From Flaccisagitta enflata (taxonomy: Eukaryota > Chaetognatha > Sagittoidea > Aphragmophora): 64,000 nt of DNA. Positions within the stretch are counted from its first letter, which is position 1. Every line of letters starts with the position of its first letter. This document shows positions 45,017 to 56,058 of the stretch, one piece after another. The notes under the pieces were generated by a model. That model made no database searches. It had not been told where the DNA came from and was given only the letters and a program-made list of their open reading frames with translations. The stretch is taken from positions 9,672,001 to 9,736,000 of the forward strand of contig OZ231126.1 in NCBI GenBank assembly GCA_965153355.1. The letters run 5' to 3'. The translations under genes were made by a program, and so were the position numbers.

Positions 45017-45430
45017 TGATATATACACCTACCTGGCCACCAGCAAATGAAAGAGAAGGCAAAGGATGAACAAAGCAAGGACGACGGGATCCAGATCCTG
45101 AGAGAAGGTGAAAGCGCGTTTCAATGAAATGAAAGATTAAATACCATAATGTCAACTTAATTGAAAACCAGTTAATGAAAGAAATGAATTGTGATTCACA
45201 CCTACCAGGGCCAACAGCAACAAAAGAAGGGATGATGGAAGATGGAGGATGAAGGGGAAGGCAATGGATGAACAAAGCAAGGATGACGGAATCCAGATCC
45301 TGAGAGAAGGTGAAAGCGCATTTAAATGAAATGAAAGATAAGATACCATAATGTCAACTTAATTCAAAATCAGTTAATGAAAGAAATGAATTGTGATTCA
45401 CACCTACCAGGGCCAACAGCAAGGGGAGAA
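45017..45430. repeat. tandem repeat of about 190-200 bp (two and a bit copies)
   Basis: Units start CTACCAGGGCCAACAGCA (about 45032 diverged, 45203, 45405) and share CCAGATCCTGAGAGAAGGTG and ACCATAATGTCAACTTAATT. In the non-coding 5' part of the Helentron-like element. Confidence 0.85.
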
Positions 45431-45959
45431 TGCAGGATGGAGGGGAGGATGACGAGATGAAGGATGCCACACGAGAAGAACAACGACGACGATTCAATGA
45501 AACAAAGTTTCTCTGAGAAGCTTTTTCTATCTAGCGAACTGAGATAAAATTGTTATGGTGAGAGAAAACAAGGCTATTGATCATTAATCAAAGAATCGAC
45601 AAAATAGCTAGAAAAACAAAAGGAATAATGAATATTGGAGACTGAAAAGAATTTTTTGGCATCAAGAGTCAGCACAACAGCTAAAAAATCAACCTAAAAA
45701 AATAGGAATGTGAATAAAACATAATTAACTAGAAATACTTCATTCTAGGTAAAGAAAAAAAAAGAAACGTTAAAATTCCAGGTTGGCTACGATGATAAAT
45801 TTAATAAATTAGATCACACATATACAACTCTTTATGGTTCACAATTCATAGTTTACAGTTCATAGACAAACTACAGAAGCTTCATGCTAAGATTGTAAGG
45901 TAGTAATGTACAGTAAAAGTAATTGGCCAGTTTGCTAAAGCCGCTTACAAATGTTCAGT

Positions 45960-46720
45960 TGTTCCATCTGTAGTTTTCACACCAAGTTTCAGGCTAATTG
46001 GTTGAAAAATAGCCAAGTTATCCTCATTTTCTCTTTTAGGCGGGTTGGTTGGGTAGCTGATTAGTTTGGTTAGTTGGCATGCTCAAATGCTAATAACTCA
46101 AAAACAAGTGTGAATTTCTTCAACTTTAAGCCTCCATACCAAGTTTCAAGCAAATTGTTTGAAAAATAGCAGAGTTATGCAAGTTTTTCACTTTTAGATG
46201 GTTTGGTCGGTTTGGTCGGTTTGGTGGTTGGCTGGTTTAGCCAGTTAACATGCTCAAATGCACATAAATCACATACATGTGCCACGTCCTTCCATTTTGA
46301 GTCTCTATACCAAGTTATAAATTAATTGGTTAAAAAAAAGCAGTGTTTTTCCGTTTTCTACTTTAAGGCTAGTAGGCTGGTTGGGTGGTAGGCTGGTTTA
46401 ACAGGATAAATAGTTTGCATATGTTGAGTTCTTCCATTTAGAGACTCCATACCAAGTTTCAACCAAATCAGTTGAAAAATGACAAAGTTATGCAAGTTTT
46501 TTACTTTTAGGCTGGTTGGCTGGTTGGGTGGTAGGTCAGTTTGGCCGGTTAGCATGCTCAAATGCATATAAATCATATACATATGTTGAGTCCTTCCATT
46601 TAGAGACTCCATACCAAATTTCAGCCAAATTGGTTGAAAAATGCCAAAGTTATGCACGTTTTTCACTTTTAGGCCGGTAGGCTGGCTTTGGCTGGGTTGG
46701 ATCGGATCAAAAGCGCCTAT
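45960..46720. repeat. degenerate 145-165 bp tandem repeat (five copies)
   Basis: Each copy has TACCAAGTTTCAGCCAAATT, TTGAAAAATGCCAAAGTTAT and GGCTGGTTGGTTGG-like motifs (anchors about 45992, 46137, 46309, 46450 and 46613). Near the right end of the Helentron-like element; open frames within are not genes. Confidence 0.8.
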
Positions 46721-46819
46721 AGTACACAACCCAGCCAAATAAACAAAAAAGCAAAAAGTCCATTTTCAAAATGAACACGACAACGACGACGACGACGACG
46801 ACGACACCCACCCGCCTTA

Positions 46820-46857
46820 AATTATAGTCCGCGTCGGAATGATATTCCGTCGCGGAC
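46820..46857. other. terminal hairpin of the Helentron-like element
   Basis: A 14-bp stem with one mismatch (GTCCGCGTCGGAAT, loop GAT, ATTCCGTCGCGGAC) preceded by ATTATA. HINE copies A and B have the same layout (TTATAGTCC, hairpin, GGAC, A run), linking them to this autonomous-type element. Confidence 0.85.
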
Positions 46858-47032
46858 AAAAAAGGTTGAGATGAAGATCCTTCAAGCGGGTCATTCTGGG
46901 CAAGATAACCTTGAACGCGGCCCAGTCCTTGGTAGTTTCCAACCCCAAAAACATGGAGGTGATTTTCTGCCACCAGCTTGGCTGAGATAGAAGTCGAGCT
47001 GATAGGCAACCAGGCATTAGGTTGTACACATT

Positions 47033-47445
47033 CTGGAAATCAAAAATTTAAGTCATTTGAAAAATGCCAGAGCTAACCAGCTGGACTTAACTAGCTTTTT
47101 TGTTGCGTGCTACTCGACTCTATAAGCAAATTGAGTTATTGAATAAATCTAAACTTTTTGTCAAAGGATATGCTGCCACGATAATTCTACAAATGAATTT
47201 TCTGTTCAGATGTAAGCTATGGGAGATGAAATCCTCCATATCTGACTAGAGGGTGGGCCTAGGCATCTCACAAGCATAATGTTGGCCCCCTCATTATCTT
47301 GTCATATTCTTTAATGAGTATTGCTATGAAAAAATATTTTTGAAAAAGTCCAGCGTTAGGCAATTTAACAGGATTCTATCTATGTAATCTAATTAAAAAA
47401 GCTGGCTAAGATTGGCATTTTTCAAAAATTTGAGCTTTCAACAAC
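47033..47445 (-). mobile_element. private intron of F-box copy 1 with inverted-repeat ends (introner-like)
   Basis: Borders are CAG|GTTGTT and TTTCCAG|AATG. Removing it restores the frame found without interruption in copy 2. Just inside both ends are inverted copies of TTGAAAAATGCCA, TAACCAGCT or TAGCCAGCT, and CAAAAATTTAA-like sequence, so it has a transposon-like structure with splice sites at its edges. Confidence 0.7.
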
Positions 47446-47598
47446 CTGTGTAGTGTTTAGGCCATTTTCATCGCTGCTATGGGCCGGAGCAAGGGGGAGA
47501 CTCTCTAGGTCCCTGCAGTGCTGATCTAAAAACTTGAGGAGTCGCGAAAGTTCAGACTCCTCATGCTTATGTTCATGATTAGGATCATCTTGTTCATA

Positions 47599-48203
47599 AC
47601 CATGCCAAAGAAAAAAATTGCACACTTACCTTTAAATGCATACCAAATCGCTCTCTGTATAGTAAACTGTAAAAAATTGGTGACCGTTAGAAAGATATTC
47701 AAAAATTCTTCAAAACTAGACCAAGCAGAATGCTGTAACTTTTTTTGTTTTAAAATGACAACTAAATGAAGTTAATAACTCCATTTCCCTCAAAACCAAT
47801 CAATCAACCATAAGAATTTTCCTCTTTTTCCTATGTATTAACGTAAATACTGACCTAAATTTAAAAAAATTTATGAGGGAAAAAAAATTTAGAAAATTTT
47901 CTTCAAAATGGCGCCAAGCAGAAATTTGTAACTTAAACCGTTTAGAAGTTATGATTAAATGAAAGAGAAAGGTACAGTTCTAAGGGATGTGTGAAAACGC
48001 TCTTTCTGGCAGTAAGCAGAAGTGACAAATTTACTTCATATCATTGTAATTTTTAAAGTTTTTGAGCTACAACGCTCTGACACCACTCAATTGATAGATT
48101 TTTTGAAGCTCTTTAAAATGCTCACTGATTTTTTATAGTTTCACCTCCTATGAACGAACCAAGAGTCCTCAAAAAGTTGTGCAATTTTTTTTTTTGGCAT
48201 GGT
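47599..48203. mobile_element. 605-bp MITE with TA target duplication
   Basis: TIRs ACCATGCCAAAGAAAAAAAT and its inverse (ATTTTTTTTTTTGGCATGGT), flanked by TA (47597-47598, 48204-48205), as for Tc1/mariner-type elements. It disrupts F-box copy 1 and lacks coding capacity. Confidence 0.85.
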
Positions 48204-50242
48204 TAACCATCATCATCAGTATCGTAACATCCAGAATCATCATGTAGGGAGATGAACCCCAAATGAAGAGATTGAAGACATCAAGGCATTGAGGTTGCGG
48301 CATCCAAGTCCGCAGTTTTCCACAATTGGTCAGCCGGTTTGTTTCTCAAATCATCTCCCAGCTTGCTAGATAACTGGTGGATTCCAAAATCAGGAAGACA
48401 ATTAGTCACTCACAAAGTATCGTTAAGGCTCATTTCTTTGCTGTGAATTTTTAAAAATAAAATAACTCAGTAAGGAAATGGCTTCAATTTTACAACCTCA
48501 GAAAAAGTTTACTCGTCCTTAAAAACCAAGGGGTGTAAGTTTCAATAATACAAAGATATGTTCCAATGTAAAATATTACATAGTCAAAGAATATTTAAAA
48601 AATATTATCATTCAACTGAGATGCGATCACGGGACTAGAGCCTAGTGTAAAATGAATCCAAGTGATTTCAGAACCCACCAAATGCCTATTTCTTTTTCTT
48701 ACTTCGTTCTTTCCAAACCAACGACTATGCTGTGAGTAAATGGCTCCGATTTTGAGTATTTGCAAGGTTGGGTAGTTGAGCAAAACATGCTCAATATCTA
48801 AATAGCTCAGCACCGCCAATTCCAAATGTGCCAACTGAGACACGACTGTGGGATGAGAAGCACGAGTAGAGTGAATCGGAATGAGACCGCGAGATATTGG
48901 CTCGTGGCAAGCGCAAATCTCCATGTCGAGGATGAGATGCTTTAAAGAACTGCCGTCGGCGATTTGGCAGATGCGTCCCAGCCAACATGGAACGGAAGCT
49001 CGCCAATAACGCGCATTTGCCGCCGGAATGAAGACCTTCAATTTCTCCAATTCTGGACAGACTCGAAATAACGCCTTTAATCCATCGGTGGTGGGCTCAT
49101 AACCGCGCGGTAAAGTGAGAGTTGTAAGTTGATTTAGACCAGCTTCTGCGATCGTCTTGTCGAAAAGATCACGCTTTAGAGGGTCCCAGTCCAAGGTGGC
49201 TCCGGATAAATCCAAATCTCGCAATTGGGCATTGGAAGCGAGGATGCTTTTAATCTGCATCAAGGGAAACGCGTCATGCACTTGGTTAACTTCAGCACCG
49301 GCGGGCATTTGAACGGGAAAGGAGCTAGAAGTCAGCTTCACTTTGTCGATCCCGGAGAGGTAGACGAAATCATCGATCGAACCGTCTTCATGGCAAATGT
49401 AGTTCTGCCCCAAATGTAAAGAGCGCCATCTCGGTGAAGCCATCAAATGACTTCGCCATCGACGACAGACGCCAGCGCAACGAAGAATGTCTTCCAACGA
49501 AAGGAAATCGAAAATGGCGGTCAAAACGAGGTCTGGGAGTTGGTTGGCGGCGGACACAATGTCTGAATCTTCATTGGCCATCGAAGAGGTAGAGATGTCG
49601 GAAAGGCTTAAAGACTTTATTTTGAAATATAGAGCGTAATCTAGGTCGTCGTAGAATGCCAGGATGGTGTCGCAATTGTTATCAACTGTCGAGTTGGAGG
49701 ATGGATCGGAAAAGTCGTTGCTTGAAAATTCATCCTCGGAACTAACTTCATCGGACGTTGAATTGAAGATGTTGAGAAGGTAGTTGGCCATGGACATGAC
49801 TTCTGTTTGAGGTAGGTCTCCGCCACCCTCTGCCATCGGTATGGTAGAAATTCTATGGTGGTGGCTGGCTTCAGACATTTCGAGACTGTTTTCATGTTTG
49901 TTCATGAGATTCATATTGATAAAAAGGTACCTTCAGCCATTAGGGCTAATGATAAACGAAAAGGAAGTCGGATAAAATTTCAACCCAAAATGTGGACCAG
50001 GAGAAATCAATAAAACATGATTATAACATAAATGAACGCTATCTTATGATCATAAGCTATTCTTTGCGGTCTGTACTTTATTGTTGTAAACTTACTATGA
50101 AATGAACTTTAATTCCAAAGCTTTTTGCAACGAAATGAGTAAAAAAATGATTTTGCTCCAAAGGCAAATGATCCCTTTTTCAGGGTGTCGATGGCGAACA
50201 CAGACGTCAAGAAACCATCGGGGCCGGGGCACTACTTAGGAA

Positions 50243-50400
50243 TTAGAACAAGAGAGCCACAATGGCAAAGCTTCTTGGAAACACGTGAGGATTAAAGACA
50301 GAAATGATCCACACATCGGCGATTCTGTTTCCGGGCAAAAATAAGTGAAGTAAAACAGAAGGGGGAGGGGGCGAGCTGATAAAATGATAAAAAATACAGT
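50243..50400 (-). pseudogene. degenerate tail of METTL25B (segmental duplication remnant)
   Basis: Minus-strand residues NRIADVWIISVFNPHVFPRS and FAIVAL parallel the METTL25B C-terminus (NGIEDSWIVPVFDPNLSPRN, FAIVALK at 56059-56130), and the DNA is clearly alignable. The upstream part is lost or scrambled. It lies 5' of F-box copy 1 just as METTL25B lies 5' of copy 2, so the duplicated unit included both. Confidence 0.75.
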
Positions 50401-50574
50401 AACCCGGCGATACAATATCGTTGCGGACGGATGGGCAAGGGGGCACGACCCCGGCCCCTTCATACACATAAAAAGCAAAAAAAAAAAAAAGAAACTTCTT
50501 TTAATAAAATAACATGAGACGCGTGAAATCGAATAGACTGTCGAAACTTAGACTTTAGAGAAAAATAAAACGCG

Positions 50575-53518
50575 TCAACGCGAATCCGCTTCATCTGATC
50601 TGAAAACGCAATGCAGTTTGCCCATGCTACATCTCAGGGCAACAAACACCGGAAAATACTGATAGGCCAACTCGGTGTAAGAATTAAACCCGTAGATTTG
50701 GAGCCGTTGCAAGTGAGTCAACTCGCTCTTGCATCGTGAGCTCAATTCAAGAAGCAACCAGTCGTTGTGCAACTTGACAAAATGCTGCAGGTATTGGATC
50801 TCTCCCGGTTTCCTTTGTTCGTTGATGTCATACATGTAATCTTCAAACAGGTTAGGGTCGGTCCTTGACCTCATCAAGATGGGCTGATCGCCATCCGCCA
50901 TCTCCCATTCGCCGACGCACAAACTGAAGGTGCATTCTCTCAATCGTTTCCATCCCAAGAGAGAAAGCAGATCCGCCTCTCTTAAGGATAAAGCGCCAGA
51001 CTGAATCGATTCCGCGGAGTGACGCGGACCAAAGACATCTTCATCTCGAAACTCGATCGACTTGAAAACTTCGATGAGTGGCAAAAGTGAGACGAGTTGC
51101 TCAAATTTCATCTTTTCGAGGAGGCAGGACCACAGGACCAAGCTTGTGATGTTACATAGCGGAGTAAAAGCCGATTCGATGAGCGAGTGCGACTCCAATG
51201 GATGGTGATAACCGGTGAAGGTCAAACTTTGTAGCTGCCATGTTGTCGGTATTTGACTGAGAACCGTGCCGAGACAAACTTTTTCGTCATAAGCCAGCTC
51301 GTCAGAGAACATGGAAAGATGGGACACTTGATCCCACAGCTTTAGGACTTCCGGTACCCTGTCGACGCCGTAGAGAGTGGTGAAGAGAATTGTCAGAGAC
51401 CCGAGCCTCTGCTTACTGATGCCGCTGATATCCAATTCCTCATCGACCTCGTCAAAAAAGAGGCTCAGATAAAGATGCTTCAAGCGCGTCATTCTGGGCA
51501 AGATAACCTTGAGCGCGGCCCAGTCCTTGAGGGTTACCAGCGCCAAAGTCAGGGAGGTGATTTTCTGCCACCAGCTTGGCTGAGACAGCAGTTGAGCTGA
51601 TAGGCAACCAGGCAATATGTTGTAAAGATTTGTCAAGTCTATGCCGTTTTCTTTGTCCCCATATGCCGGAATGAGGGAGAGACTCTCCAAGCCCGAATAG
51701 TGCCGATTTAAAATCTGGAGAAGTCGCGTAAGGTCAGATCCATCATGTTTTAGTTCGTGATCAGAATCATCAAGTTCGGAATCATTGCGATCAGGATCGT
51801 CACAATCGGCATCATCATGCATGGAGATGAACCCCAACTCGAGGGATTGAAGAGGGCGAGGCGTTGAGAATGCGGCATCGAACGCAGTGACTGCAGTTTT
51901 CCACAGTTGGTCGGCGGTTATATTTCGAAAATCATCTCCAAGCTTGTTGGATAAATGGTGGATTCCAAAATCAGGGCAAAAAAACTAAAAATTTGCATAT
52001 TGCCTATTTTAGTTGCATGCATGTGACTATCCAACTGTCTGTTAGTCCGTCGGTTCATCCACTTAGCTTTTTTGGCATGTACGAGCGGTGTTTTTGAGTT
52101 ACTGCCCCTGCCCTAATGTTTAATAAGGCTATTTCATCACTGGCCCTGCCCAAATGAACGCGACATGCGTAGCCGTGCATCCAGCCTAGTTTTTGTCAAA
52201 TTATCATAGACTCACCCAGGTGCTCCGATTTCAGCCAGTTGTCTACATGATAATAGATAAAATTCTAATTGCCTAAAACAGTATCTAATATTTCCAACAC
52301 TGATTCTAGAACCCACCGAGTGCCACTGTCTTCCTTTGTTCATCCCCGGCCAAAAGGAACGACCCGAGTAGACAGCTCTGATTCTAAGCGTTTGCAAGGA
52401 GGGGAAGTTGTGCAAAACTTGTTCGACATCCGCGTAGCTCAACACCGCCAACTCCAAATGCGCCAGCTGAGACACGATCGCGGTACGAGACGCAGAAGAG
52501 GATACGGGCAAATCAACCAGAGGGCGAGAAATACGCTCATTGCACATCTCGATGTCGAGGCTGAGATGCTTCAACAAACTACCGTCGGCGATTTGAAAGA
52601 TGTTTTCGATCCATGGCACAACAGAAAATCGCCAAAAACGCGCATTCGCCGCCGGAATGAAGACCTTCAATTTCTCCAATTTTGGACTGACGCGGAAAAA
52701 CGCCTTCAGTCCATCTTTAGTTGGTTCGTAGCCGCGTGGCAACGTGAGACTTGTCAGCTGATTTCCCCCGGCTTTTGCGATAGTGGTCTCAAACTCCTTG
52801 CGGTCATGTGGGCGCCAATGCAGAGACGCGCCGGATAAATCCAAGCTTCGCAACTGGGCGCATGAAGTGAGGAAGCTTTTAATTTGCCTCAAGGGCAATG
52901 TGTCATCGAATTCTCTATAACGACCAGGCACATGAATGGGAAAGGAAGTGGTGGTCAGCTTCACATTATCGATCCCGGAGAGGTAGGGGAAATCATCGAT
53001 CGAACCTAGGACCACCAATAGTCAATTTTCACTAGTTGTTCATCGAAATACCGGATGCCATATTCTACTTATTATCAGCGGATTTATATTCTTGTAACAT
53101 TTCTTTCATTACATTGAAAGTAAATTTTCATTACTCATTGCTCTGAAACAGTACAAAATCCCTATACAGTAATTAACTATTGCTGGTCCTAATGAATCAA
53201 ACCGTCTTCATGGCAAATGTAGTTTTGGCCCAGTTGGAGAGAGCGCCATCTGGGTAAAGTCGTCAAATGATTACGCCATCGACCGCAGACGCCGGCGCAA
53301 CGGAGGAAGTCTTCCAACGGCAGGAAATCGAAAATGACGGTCAAAACGAGGTCAGGAACTTCGTTGACTGATGCAATATGACAACGAGGTCGGCCGTCTT
53401 CGTCGAGGTACGCGTCTGCTGCTTTTGCGGCTTCCTGGAAGGAAAGTCCTTTGATGCGTTCCTGCAGCGTTTGTCTTACATCGACCGGCATCTCTCGGAG
53501 CAGCATTTCTGTTTTCAT
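50575..53518 (-). CDS. F-box/leucine-rich protein copy 2
   Basis: Exons are 53518-53203, 53005-52317 and 51984-50575 (stop at 50575), with correct GT-AG sites and phases; 804 residues from ATG 53518. The F-box lies at about residues 54-100 (VPDLVLTVIFDFLPLEDFLR, CAGVCGRWRNHL). Leucine-rich segments follow (LRSLDLSGASLHW, LTSLTLPRGYEPTKDGLKAF, LKHLSLDIEM, LAHLELAVLS), then an acidic patch and more leucine-rich sequence (WWQKITSLTLALVTLKDW, LRECTFSLC, LTHLQRLQIYGF). Such proteins are substrate receptors of SCF ubiquitin ligases; the target is unknown. Residues 1-50 are not shared with copy 1 and look Gag-derived. Intron 1 (53202-53006) has inverted-repeat ends. The true start may lie in the upstream frame ending near 53757, but an inserted element and the phase argue against it. 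Confidence 0.8.
53006..53202 (-). mobile_element. private intron of F-box copy 2 with inverted-repeat ends (introner-like)
   Basis: 197 bp, donor GACG|GTTTGATT and acceptor GGTCCTAG|GTTCG. Removing it gives exactly the uninterrupted sequence of copy 1 (codons for EDGSIDDF). TAGGACCACCAATAGTCAAT at the left end returns inverted at the right (CTATTGCTGGTCCTA, one mismatch). The AG/GT signals coincide with the element edges. Confidence 0.75.
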
Positions 53519-53527
53519 GCAGGGATG

Positions 53528-53757
53528 TATATAGTTCCGTGAACTTTGATTAATTGTCCCTTTCCTGCCTTTGGTTTCCTTTAACAGTGTTTTTAAGGTA
53601 TAAATAGTATTAAATTGTGTCTTACTAATCAGTTTTAAGATTTGGTACTGCCAACAGTTTTATTTTCCCCAAACTTTCCTTTTTTTCTCTTTTCCCCCTT
53701 TGATTTCCTTCCCCATCTCCAAACCCTTTGATAAATTAGAATGTGGAACTATATACA
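53528..53757. mobile_element. short inverted-repeat element
   Basis: TGTATATAGTTCCGTGAAC near 53528 returns inverted as GTGGAACTATATACA near 53756. It separates two halves of a Gag-like segment and breaks the frame; splice phases across it do not match. Confidence 0.6.
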
Positions 53758-54280
53758 GGCCTTTTTTGATGTCTTCGAGGGTGACGCCTTTCGTCTTTTC
53801 TTCCAGAGCTGCGGCGTATTGTGACGGTTTTTGTCCGTCTCTTTTGAACCCGTCGATGAAGACTGACGCTTTCTGTTGTTTGGACGGAGCTTGTTCTCGC
53901 CGGAGGTGGTCACCTTCCGTCATTGAATTGGTAGAAATATCGGAAACGCTTAAGAACCTTAAGGGCATTGACATTGACCTGGGTTTAAACTCTAAGGAGT
54001 AATCTAGGTCGGAAGATTCTAAATTAGATGCGGCATTGGATTGGGTTGCGTCATCGGAGAGGTTGTTGGTTGCCGACATGTTATCTGAATCCTTCTCATC
54101 TGTTGAATCGGTGGAAATGTCTGACTGGTCGTTAGCTGAAGAAGTGGTCTCGGGAGAATCTTCACCATCGGCGGGAAGGCAGATGGCTGCTGAGAAGACT
54201 TCAGGAAGATCTCCATCGACATCGTCAACGTCGGCCGTCGACTTCGATGGGATAATTGGGGGAAAGCCGACGGTCGACAT
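53758..54280 (-). pseudogene. possible 5' exon of F-box copy 2, with Gag-derived insertion
   Basis: From ATG 54280 an acidic Ser/Thr/Asp-rich stretch (NDQSDISTDSTDEKDSD, LDYSLEFKPRS, LSVSDISTNSMTE) parallels the copy 1 N-terminus (LDYALYFKIKS, LSLSDISTSSMAN). Copy 1 then goes straight to the F-box. Copy 2 instead runs into a retrotransposon-Gag-like segment (KPSQYAAALEEKTKGVTLED) that continues, after the 53528-53757 element, as LLREMPVDVRQTLQERIKGL and AAKAADAYLDEDGRPR. Whether any transcript joins these parts is unknown. Confidence 0.55.
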
Positions 54281-54662
54281 TTAGCTTTCAGGAGAACTTA
54301 GTACACTCATTTGTTTTCGTGAGAACATGCTTTTTTTCTCAGGCTCTGTGTTCTTAGTTCTAGTTCGATTTTAGGCTCAAAAAGTTCTTTTTATCTTCTT
54401 TTTTTCCAATCGCCTCCTTGTACTTGGTACTTACAGAGGTTTATACAGGAATGGTGATATATCTTATTCTCATCCACATCTGAGCCTCAATGTTCCTTTA
54501 AACAATGTTCTTAGTCAACAAATGAGTGTAATGATCAGCCGCAGAATCTATCGAGACGTGACATCGACGAGATGATTCTAGCAGTCAGAACCGAACCGTT
54601 TGTACTGGGATAAAATCAAGATCTAACCAAAATGTTAATTCGTCCTAAAACAAGAAAAAAAA

Positions 54663-55809
54663 GCTTAAAAACAACAGTCCTCGACTGTAGTCTATTTGGT
54701 GTCCGACCCGGCTACTCAGTCTGACCCGGCTACTCAGTCTGACCCGGCTACTCAGTCTGACCCGGCTACTCAGTCTGACCCGGCTACTCAGTCTGACCCG
54801 GCTACTCAGTCTGACCCGGCTACTCAGTCTGACCCGGCTACTCAGTCTGACCCGGCTACTCAGTCTGACCCGGCTACTCAGTCTGACCCGGCTACTCAGT
54901 CTGACCCGGCTACTCAGTCTGACCCGGCTACTCAGTCTGACCCGGCTACTCAGTCTGACCCGGCTACTCAGTCTGACCCAGCTACTCAGTCTGACCCAGC
55001 TACTCAGTCTGACCCGGCTACTCAGTCTGACCCGGCTACTCAGTCTGACCCGGCTACTCAGTCTGACCCGGCTACCAATTGCATACCTTAAAGTCCAAAA
55101 AAAAAAAAAATTTTCAAAAAAAAATTTTTTTTCAAAAATTTCAAAAAAAATTAAAAAAAATTTCAAAAAAAAAAAAAAAAAAAAATTTTCAAAAAAAAAA
55201 AAAAAATTTTTTTCAAAAAAAAAAATGTCTCAAGTCCAAGAAATAATGTTACTAGATACATCATAAATACCCTTATATTTTCTTAACCAATACTCAGAAT
55301 CTACTGAAATCTTGCAGGGGAGCTTAAATTGATGCAATGAACCTTCACAACAAGTTTGAACATTGGTGAACCTTTACTACCATTCCCCTATGTAAATTGC
55401 ACAAGTCCAGGAATTAATATTACTAGCAAAATACCCTTATATCTTCTAAACCAATACTCAGAATTATCTGAAATCTTGCAGGGGAGCTTTAATTGATGCA
55501 ATAAACCTTCACAACAAGTTTGAACAACATTGGTGAACCTTTACTACCCTTCCCCTATGTAAATTGCACAAGTCCAGGAATTAATATTACTACAAAAATA
55601 ATAGGCAAAGGGTATTAAATATTTATGAATGTTGTTGAAAGTTGGTACACAGGTTAGTAATGCCCTAAAAATAACACTGACCAAGTTTTATCAACATCTG
55701 AGTTGTGGTTCTCAAGTTTTTAAGGGTTGACACGACAACAAACGACAACGACTCACTACACGATCAAGGCTATGTTATAGTCCTCGACGTAAACTGAACG
55801 TCGAGGACA
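54663..55809. mobile_element. HINE/Helentron-like non-autonomous element, copy B (intact)
   Basis: GCTTAAAAACAACA, GTCCTCGAC (54677-54685), an 18-bp minisatellite, A/T homopolymer stretches, two copies of a roughly 175-bp unit, and a terminal hairpin (GTCCTCGACG...GTCGAGGAC, 55781-55809), flanked by A runs. It lies between METTL25B and F-box copy 2. Copy A is in CEP76 intron 1. Confidence 0.8.
54705..55076. repeat. 18-bp minisatellite GACCCGGCTACTCAGTCT, about 20 units
   Basis: Near-perfect array; a few units carry CCCAGC for CCCGGC. Open in all frames, hence spurious repeat-peptide ORFs on both strands. Confidence 0.97.
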
Positions 55810-56058
55810 AAAAGTGCAATAAATAGAAAACAATCTAAGATAAGCAGTCTTGATGGACACTTTGATGTAATAGAAGTAAAATCAGAATGAAATACAAAGT
55901 CATTGCTTCTTGGAACTACAAACCATCCACTACGCCGATATTCAGTCCATTGCACGTCTTGTTCACTACGACTAGACTACCTAACGCGAACCCGAGCATT
56001 CTTGGATCAGGGGCACAAACGCGTTCACGAGGGTTACATATCAATCATGTGCATGCTA

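Larger units (their letters stand above)
32140..46857 (-). mobile_element. 14.7-kb Helentron-like rolling-circle transposon
   Basis: It is bounded by GTCCGCGACGGAAT (32156-32169) and its exact inverse at 46844-46857. At the right end this inverse is the second half of a hairpin (GTCCGCGTCGGAAT, loop GAT). AAAAAA flanks both sides (32134-32139, 46858-46863). It sits in the F-box copy 1 coding sequence, and copy 2 shows the empty site. It codes for a Rep(HUH)-PIF1 helicase-EEP nuclease protein (34256-38635), an Ulp1/C48-like region (38611-40478) and an SGNH-hydrolase/zinc-finger protein (40846-44729), all on the minus strand. Frames between the modules are broken by an insertion and a frameshift, so this copy is probably defective. 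The non-coding ends carry several tandem repeats. Confidence 0.88.
30223..49914 (-). pseudogene. F-box/leucine-rich protein copy 1, decayed and split by insertions
   Basis: Pieces in transcription order are: exon 49914-48679 (acidic N-terminus, then an F-box: LPDLVLTAIFDFLSLEDILR, CAGVCRRWRSHL, then leucine-rich sequence); 48390-48206 (FGIHQLSSKLGDD, then an in-frame TGA where copy 2 has Arg); 47596-47446; a private intron 47445-47033; 47032-46864; the 14.7-kb Helentron-like element; 32133-31459; a hAT-like palindrome; and a C-terminus near 30460-30223 ending HCFYR. Copy 2 (50575-53518) has the same order uninterrupted. The acceptor before 48390 is lost. F-box proteins recruit substrates to SCF ubiquitin ligases; this copy cannot make a full product. 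Confidence 0.85.

Noticed and set aside
48595-49914. F-box copy 1 as a functional gene
   Set aside because: In-frame TGA, lost acceptor, a TA-flanked MITE, a 14.7-kb element and a palindrome all interrupt the coding sequence.
52269-52838. 189-codon plus-strand ORF
   Set aside because: Exactly antisense to F-box copy 2 exon 2; no family features.
53528-53757. Third introner-type intron in F-box copy 2
   Set aside because: Inverted-repeat ends are present, but no donor/acceptor pair gives matching phase, so I treat it as a plain insertion.
54645-55166. Repeat peptides (SSRVRL, SDPATQ) on both strands; also considered as a CRISPR-like array
   Set aside because: An 18-bp head-to-tail minisatellite has no spacers and is open by unit length.
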